A stretch of DNA of 55,524 nt from an uncultured Prevotellaceae bacterium (GTDB lineage Bacteria > Bacteroidota > Bacteroidia > Bacteroidales > Bacteroidaceae), in contig CAMKTJ010000015.1 of the NCBI GenBank assembly GCA_946415645.1, forward strand, positions 1 to 55,524, written 5' to 3'. The notes under the pieces were generated by a model. That model was given only the letters and a program-made list of their open reading frames with translations. It was not told the origin of the DNA and made no database searches. Below are positions 52,265 to 55,524 of this stretch, in pieces. How positions within the stretch are numbered: the first letter of the stretch is position 1; every line of letters begins with the position of its first letter. Position numbers and translations under genes: made by a program.

Positions 52265-53794
52265 TCAATTCCTTTTCAGGAAAATGCTATTGGTGATACA
52301 TTTAGGGAACTCCTGCTTGTAATGCGTGACCATAACCAGTGTCTTGTGAGGACGCTGGCAGAAAGTATCTATGATACCCTTTACCAGTGTACGGTTCCTT
52401 AGGTCAAGACCATGTAGCGGCTCGTCCAGAATCAACAACTCAGGGTCTTTTACGAAGGCACGTGCCAGCAGGCACAGGCGCTGTTCTCCGCTGCTCAGCT
52501 TCAGGAAGGTACGGTCGGCCAACTCCTTTATCCCAAAGATATCCATCCAATCCAGGCAAATCTGTTTTTGCTCAGGACGGGGACGGGTATAAAGACCAAC
52601 TGAATCATGCAGGCCGCTTGCCACAATGTCTATGGCAGGCAGGTCCTTCAGGTAGGCACGATGCATCTCGGGGCTGACATAACCAATATGGCGTTTTATC
52701 TGCCAGATGCTTTCTCCCGTTCCCCTGCGATGGCCGAACAGCTCAATGTCACAGGCGTAGGCTTGTGGATTATCTGCACATACCAGACTTAGCAGCGTAC
52801 TCTTGCCTGCTCCGTTCTCGCCACTCAATGCCCATTTCTCGCCTTCGTGAACCGTCCAGTTCAGGTCCTTTAGAATAGTGCGTGAGCCATACCTGATGCT
52901 AACGTTATTAAACTTCAGTATCTCTTGTCCGTCCTGGGGATAGAAGTCCTCTTTTTTCAAATCCTTTTGTGGCAGATTCAGAATCCAGTTACGCTTTTCT
53001 TCTGGGAGTGGTGCGTAGGTTCTTTCCGACAACTGCCTTTGGTATTCCTGACGAGTAATCTTAGGCAGGATGCGCAAGTCCTCTATTGGTATGACGTGAG
53101 ATATAAAGTTAGGAATATCATCAACCTTGCTAAGTATCAGAATTATCAACAGATATGTTTCTTCAGAAAGTTGTTGCAGCAAGTCTCTGAGCTGATCGCG
53201 CGTCTGGGCATCCAGACCTATGAACGGATTGTCCATAATCAGTACTCGTGGTCCTGTTCCCAATGCCTTCATCAGCTGGAACTTACGCAGTTCACCACTG
53301 CTCAGCGTAATGATGTATTTGTCCATCAGGCTTTCCAGATGGAACATCTCTGTCAGTTTATTTCGCAGCTCATTTCTCTGCTGTTGTGCTGCCAGACGTT
53401 CTTCATCCGTCAGGCCTCTACCTATGTTCTCATCGGCCTGGCGGAAAGCCTCTTGTAGCAGTTGTCCGGCAGTAGGAGTGCTCTCGTCTATATCGTGCTG
53501 GTTCCAACGTTGCTGGTAGTAATAGGCACCGTCAGAATCTCCGTACGAGTCGCGGAAGGTAATATACTTCAGGTTTTCGCTGACCATCTTCAGCGGGCTA
53601 GGGGAGAAGTCGTATTTCACCTCGTTCATCAGCAGAGGGAAATGTCCTGTCAGTACCTCTATCAGCCTGCTTTTACCAGCTGCATTATCACCAACAATAG
53701 CAATCTGTTCGCCTTGCTGAATCTCTATGTTTATGGGTTCTGCCATTCTCCAATCCGGATGGCGTGTTATCCCGTTTTCTACTTTAATTATCAT
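52265..53794 (-). CDS. Soluble double ABC ATPase, ModF/PhrA-like
   Basis: The 509-residue protein from MIIKVENGITRHPDWRMAEP has two ABC ATPase domains and no membrane segment. Domain 1 has GDNAAGKSR and LSSGELRKFQLMKAL; domain 2 has SGENGAGKSTLL, LSSGEQRLCLLARAFV and LILDEPLHGLD. This matches the ModF/YlmA-type branch, whose role is unsettled. An earlier start (53836) would add MPNESRLETKFQCS, but those codons are in the end of the right-hand long repeat and are probably not coding. No partner permease is nearby. Confidence 0.85.
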   Translation of the reverse strand: MIIKVENGITRHPDWRMAEPINIEIQQGEQIAIVGDNAAGKSRLIEVLTGHFPLLMNEVKYDFSPSPLKMVSENLKYITFRDSYGDSDGAYYYQQRWNQHDIDESTPTAGQLLQEAFRQADENIGRGLTDEERLAAQQQRNELRNKLTEMFHLESLMDKYIITLSSGELRKFQLMKALGTGPRVLIMDNPFIGLDAQTRDQLRDLLQQLSEETYLLIILILSKVDDIPNFISHVIPIEDLRILPKITRQEYQRQLSERTYAPLPEEKRNWILNLPQKDLKKEDFYPQDGQEILKFNNVSIRYGSRTILKDLNWTVHEGEKWALSGENGAGKSTLLSLVCADNPQAYACDIELFGHRRGTGESIWQIKRHIGYVSPEMHRAYLKDLPAIDIVASGLHDSVGLYTRPRPEQKQICLDWMDIFGIKELADRTFLKLSSGEQRLCLLARAFVKDPELLILDEPLHGLDLRNRTLVKGIIDTFCQRPHKTLVMVTHYKQEFPKCITNSIFLKRN

Positions 53795-53964
53795 TGAACA
53801 TTGAAACTTCGTTTCGAGCCTGCTTTCGTTCGGCAATAATCAAGCGAGCTTGTTATTGCTCTCACTTACTCGCAGCCTTGAACATTGAACATTATTGGTA
53901 TTCTCTTGCCCCTTGCTCCTTGCTCCTTGCCCCTATATTACTCTAACCTCTAACCGCTAACCAT
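53793..53964 (-). repeat. Long repeat element, right copy (inverted relative to 49226-49391)
   Basis: About 172 bp, the reverse complement of the left copy with small differences (GGTTAGAG duplicated, a few GCTC/GTTC changes). The structured core is conserved without visible change. The copy fills the ruvC-ABC spacer, supplies the ruvC stop codon (TAG from GGTTAG) and reaches the start of the ABC ATPase gene. Confidence 0.9.
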
Positions 53965-54511
53965 GAATGAGGTCCTTATTCTTCGATGCAAAGTCTTTCC
54001 AGCTTCTGTATTTCTTGTCGGACTGTGGACGGTTCATCTGCAGGTAGTGGCAGTAGGCTGCACCAAGGGCATCCGTTGCATCCAGGAACTTTCCAAGCTC
54101 CTCCTTATCAAGCTTCAGCATACGCCTGAGCATGTCTGCCACTTGCTCCTTGCTGGCATTGCCGTTGCCTGTTATGGCCATTTTAATCTTCGTGGGTGCG
54201 TATTCTGTTATAGGCACCTGCCTGTTTATGGCAGCAGCCATAGCTGTGCCTTGGGCACGTCCCAACTTCAGCATACTCTGAACGTTCTTTCCAAAGAAAG
54301 GAGCCTCAATGGCCATCTCGTCGGGCAGATAAGATTCTATGATGCCACTTACGCGCTCAAAGATATGACCCAATTTCAGGTAGTGGTCGGCATATTTGCG
54401 TAGGTCTATAACGCCCAGCGCCAGCATCTCGGCTGTGCGGTCCGTTACTTTCAGCACACCGTATCCCATAATGTTTGTGCCAGGGTCTATGCCAAGGATT
54501 ATCTTTTCCAA
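53957..54511 (-). CDS. ruvC: Holliday junction endonuclease RuvC
   Basis: RuvC cuts Holliday junctions. The 184-residue protein has the first catalytic Asp in IILGIDPGTNIMGYGV, Glu in AIEAPFFGKNVQSMLKLG, ITGNGNASKEQVADML, and the last acidic pair in DATDALGAAYCHYL. The frame opens with TTG at 54511; an in-frame TAA lies four codons upstream and no ATG exists, so TTG is the likely start. The final residues and stop (LIHG-TAG) run into the right-hand repeat element, so the C-terminus was probably set by that sequence. Confidence 0.94.
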   Translation of the reverse strand: MEKIILGIDPGTNIMGYGVLKVTDRTAEMLALGVIDLRKYADHYLKLGHIFERVSGIIESYLPDEMAIEAPFFGKNVQSMLKLGRAQGTAMAAAINRQVPITEYAPTKIKMAITGNGNASKEQVADMLRRMLKLDKEELGKFLDATDALGAAYCHYLQMNRPQSDKKYRSWKDFASKNKDLIHG

Positions 54512-54541
54512 ATTTTCTTTTTAAACCGTAATTTTAATGTG

Positions 54542-54549
54542 CAAAAGTA
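54542..54549 (-). promoter_or_regulatory. -7 box of ruvC
   Basis: TACTTTTG on the minus strand, start near 54535, leader about 24 nt to the TTG start. No clear -33. Confidence 0.5.
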
Positions 54550-54624
54550 CAAAAATATCTTAAATAATAAGGTAATAAGGTTACTTTTCTTGTATTTGCG
54601 AGTCATAATTTCAGGAAATCGCAT

Positions 54625-54632
54625 TATCTTTG
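54625..54632 (+). promoter_or_regulatory. -7 box of the DUF1573 gene
   Basis: TATCTTTG, start near 54639, leader about 16 nt. A TTTG at 54595-54598 is 26 nt upstream, longer than usual. Confidence 0.5.
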
Positions 54633-54654
54633 CGTCGACAAAATATTCAGAAAG

Positions 54655-55092
54655 ATGAAAAAATTATTGATTATAGCCCTTTGCCTGATGACAGCGTCAC
54701 TGGCTGGGGCACAGGTACAGAAACAGAAAGTAACAACCAGCGAGGTTAAGGTAACCGGCGCTTCAAAGGCTGAGAACTATGCAGAGATCAAGTTCGACAC
54801 CTTGCGTCACAACTTTGGCAAGTTCAGCCAGAAGGAGCCTATTGTTAAGTGCAGCTTCCGTTTCAAGAATACAGGAACAGCTCCTCTGGTTATCCATCAG
54901 GCCTTTGCCAGCTGTGGCTGCACCGTTCCTACGTTTACCAAGGAACCCGTTAAGCCAGGCGAGACAGGAGTTATTGACGTAACCTACAACGGAACAGATA
55001 AGTTCCCTGGTCGTTTTCAGAAGACCATCACAATCCGTTCCAATGCCGTTTCTGAAGTTACAAGACTTATAATAGAGGGCGATATGGAGTAA
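54655..55092 (+). CDS. DUF1573 secreted protein
   Basis: The 145-residue protein has a signal peptide (MKKLLIIALCLMTASLAGA) and one DUF1573 immunoglobulin-like domain: AEIKFDTLRHNFGKF, FRFKNTGTAPLVIHQAFASC, GCTVPTFTKEPVKPGETGVI and KTITIRSNAV. The Ala-Ser-Cys-Gly-Cys element is a hallmark of the family. The function is unknown; the fold resembles periplasmic protein-binding domains. It stands alone with its own promoter box and a strong terminator. Confidence 0.93.
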   Translation: MKKLLIIALCLMTASLAGAQVQKQKVTTSEVKVTGASKAENYAEIKFDTLRHNFGKFSQKEPIVKCSFRFKNTGTAPLVIHQAFASCGCTVPTFTKEPVKPGETGVIDVTYNGTDKFPGRFQKTITIRSNAVSEVTRLIIEGDME

Positions 55093-55123
55093 ACCTTCCA
55101 TTCCCTTTACATTGTGTATTAGA

Positions 55124-55162
55124 AAAGAAACATCCCCGCTCCAACGGGTATGTTTCTTTTTT
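55124..55162 (+). terminator. Intrinsic terminator after the DUF1573 gene
   Basis: AAAGAAACAT-c-CCCG pairs with CGGG-t-ATGTTTCTTT around a 6-nt loop, giving 14 base pairs with one mismatch, and runs into a tract of T residues. It can also work on the opposite strand, which has an A-rich arm. Confidence 0.9.
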
Positions 55163-55390
55163 GTAGCCTCCGGAGTTTGCACGTGTTATACCCAGGAGTC
55201 TGCACGTGTAGACTCGGGGAGAGTGCAAATGTAACCTCTGCATACCTTTTATAAAAAGTGTATTTACCCCTTGTTTCTGAACCTAGAGGTACACATGAGG
55301 TAAATATGAGGTACACATGAGGCTCTCCTTGGGTGTATTTGTCTTGAACAAATATTTTCCATGAAACCTTTTGTCGTTTCTTATTGTGCC
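55163..55390. repeat. Gene-free region with two degenerate tandem repeats (periods 23 and 11)
   Basis: Three imperfect 23-nt units begin at 55172, 55195 and 55218, each starting GGAG and carrying TGCACGTGT or TGCAAATGT. At 55286-55322 there are three 11-nt units, GAGGTACACAT, GAGGTAAATAT and GAGGTACACAT, plus a GAGG stub. No gene is seen. Confidence 0.8.
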
Positions 55391-55478
55391 AGTACTTCAA
55401 CGTGCGTACTCCAGTGCTTCAACGTACGTACTGCAGTACTTCAACGTACGTACTGCAGTACTTTAAGCTATGTACTGC
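55391..55478. repeat. Four tandem 22-nt repeats with internal palindromes
   Basis: Units start at 55391, 55413, 55435 and 55457. They share AGTACTTCAACGTACGTACT with a few changes; the fourth is the most divergent. Unit joints form the perfect palindrome GTACTGCAGTAC, and ACGTACGT occurs inside units two and three. There are no spacers, so this is not a CRISPR array. Confidence 0.88.
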
Positions 55479-55524
55479 GTTCAAACCTGCTTCTGCCCGA
55501 AAAAGATTAAATACATTGCTCTTT

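Noticed and set aside
55119..55400. 93-codon minus-strand frame over the tail repeats
   Set aside because: It runs through the terminator and the tandem repeats, and the repeats do not keep a protein period.
55391..55478. Possible CRISPR array
   Set aside because: The 22-nt units are directly adjacent without spacers, and no cas genes are present.

Overview
The window looks like chromosomal DNA from a Bacteroidales bacterium, most likely Prevotellaceae. The evidence is: repeated TAnnTTTG -7 boxes, several with a TTG or TTTG about 20 nt upstream (the Bacteroidetes housekeeping promoter); start regions without Shine-Dalgarno motifs; a Bat aerotolerance operon; a bifunctional HisB; DUF4348, DUF3737 and DUF5112/DUF5113-type proteins; and PheS with a Cys-rich insertion. 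Genus was not tested. Most of the window is ordinary core genome. I see no phage, insertion sequence, CRISPR array, rRNA or tRNA.

Layout: 1-4.8 kb, minus strand: the start of nadE, then a clpC-htpG chaperone operon. 4.8-7.2 kb: a gene-poor stretch with a probable free-standing small RNA, a decayed secreted-protein gene, a small outer-membrane barrel and a second gene remnant. 7.2-27.3 kb, plus strand: ftsY, rimO, HU, a membrane-spanning HU-LysM fusion, then a long run of moxR, DUF58, Bat genes (with batD and batE fused), PAP2, a giant double-module histidine kinase, its response regulator, a small membrane protein and a UvrD/PcrA helicase. 27.3-31.7 kb, minus strand: MATE, DUF3737, EttA and a small secreted helical protein. 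32-39.2 kb, plus strand: rubredoxin, hisGDCB, recR, a membrane protein, a glycosyltransferase and an acetyltransferase. 39.2-43 kb: pheS (minus), then a DUF4348 lipoprotein, murB and a metallo-hydrolase (plus). 43-54.5 kb, minus strand: ruvC, an ABC ATPase, hisH-hisA-hisF-hisIE, ftsE, lysC, lysA, a glycosyltransferase, DedA and a barrel protein. 54.6-55.5 kb: DUF1573, a terminator and a repeat-rich tail.

Together the genes cover histidine synthesis (two operons on opposite strands, all steps represented), lysine/diaminopimelate synthesis, protein quality control, envelope homeostasis and DNA repair. Points that stand out: (1) the kinase, with an ATPase domain lacking a phospho-acceptor His in one half and a His motif lacking a recognisable ATPase in the other; (2) the HU-TM-LysM protein that could link nucleoid to cell wall; (3) the small RNA; (4) about 170-bp inverted repeats bracketing the hisHAFIE block; and (5) three tandem-repeat families packed into the last 350 bp.

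All calls come from reading the sequence and from family knowledge. No database search, folding program or alignment was run.
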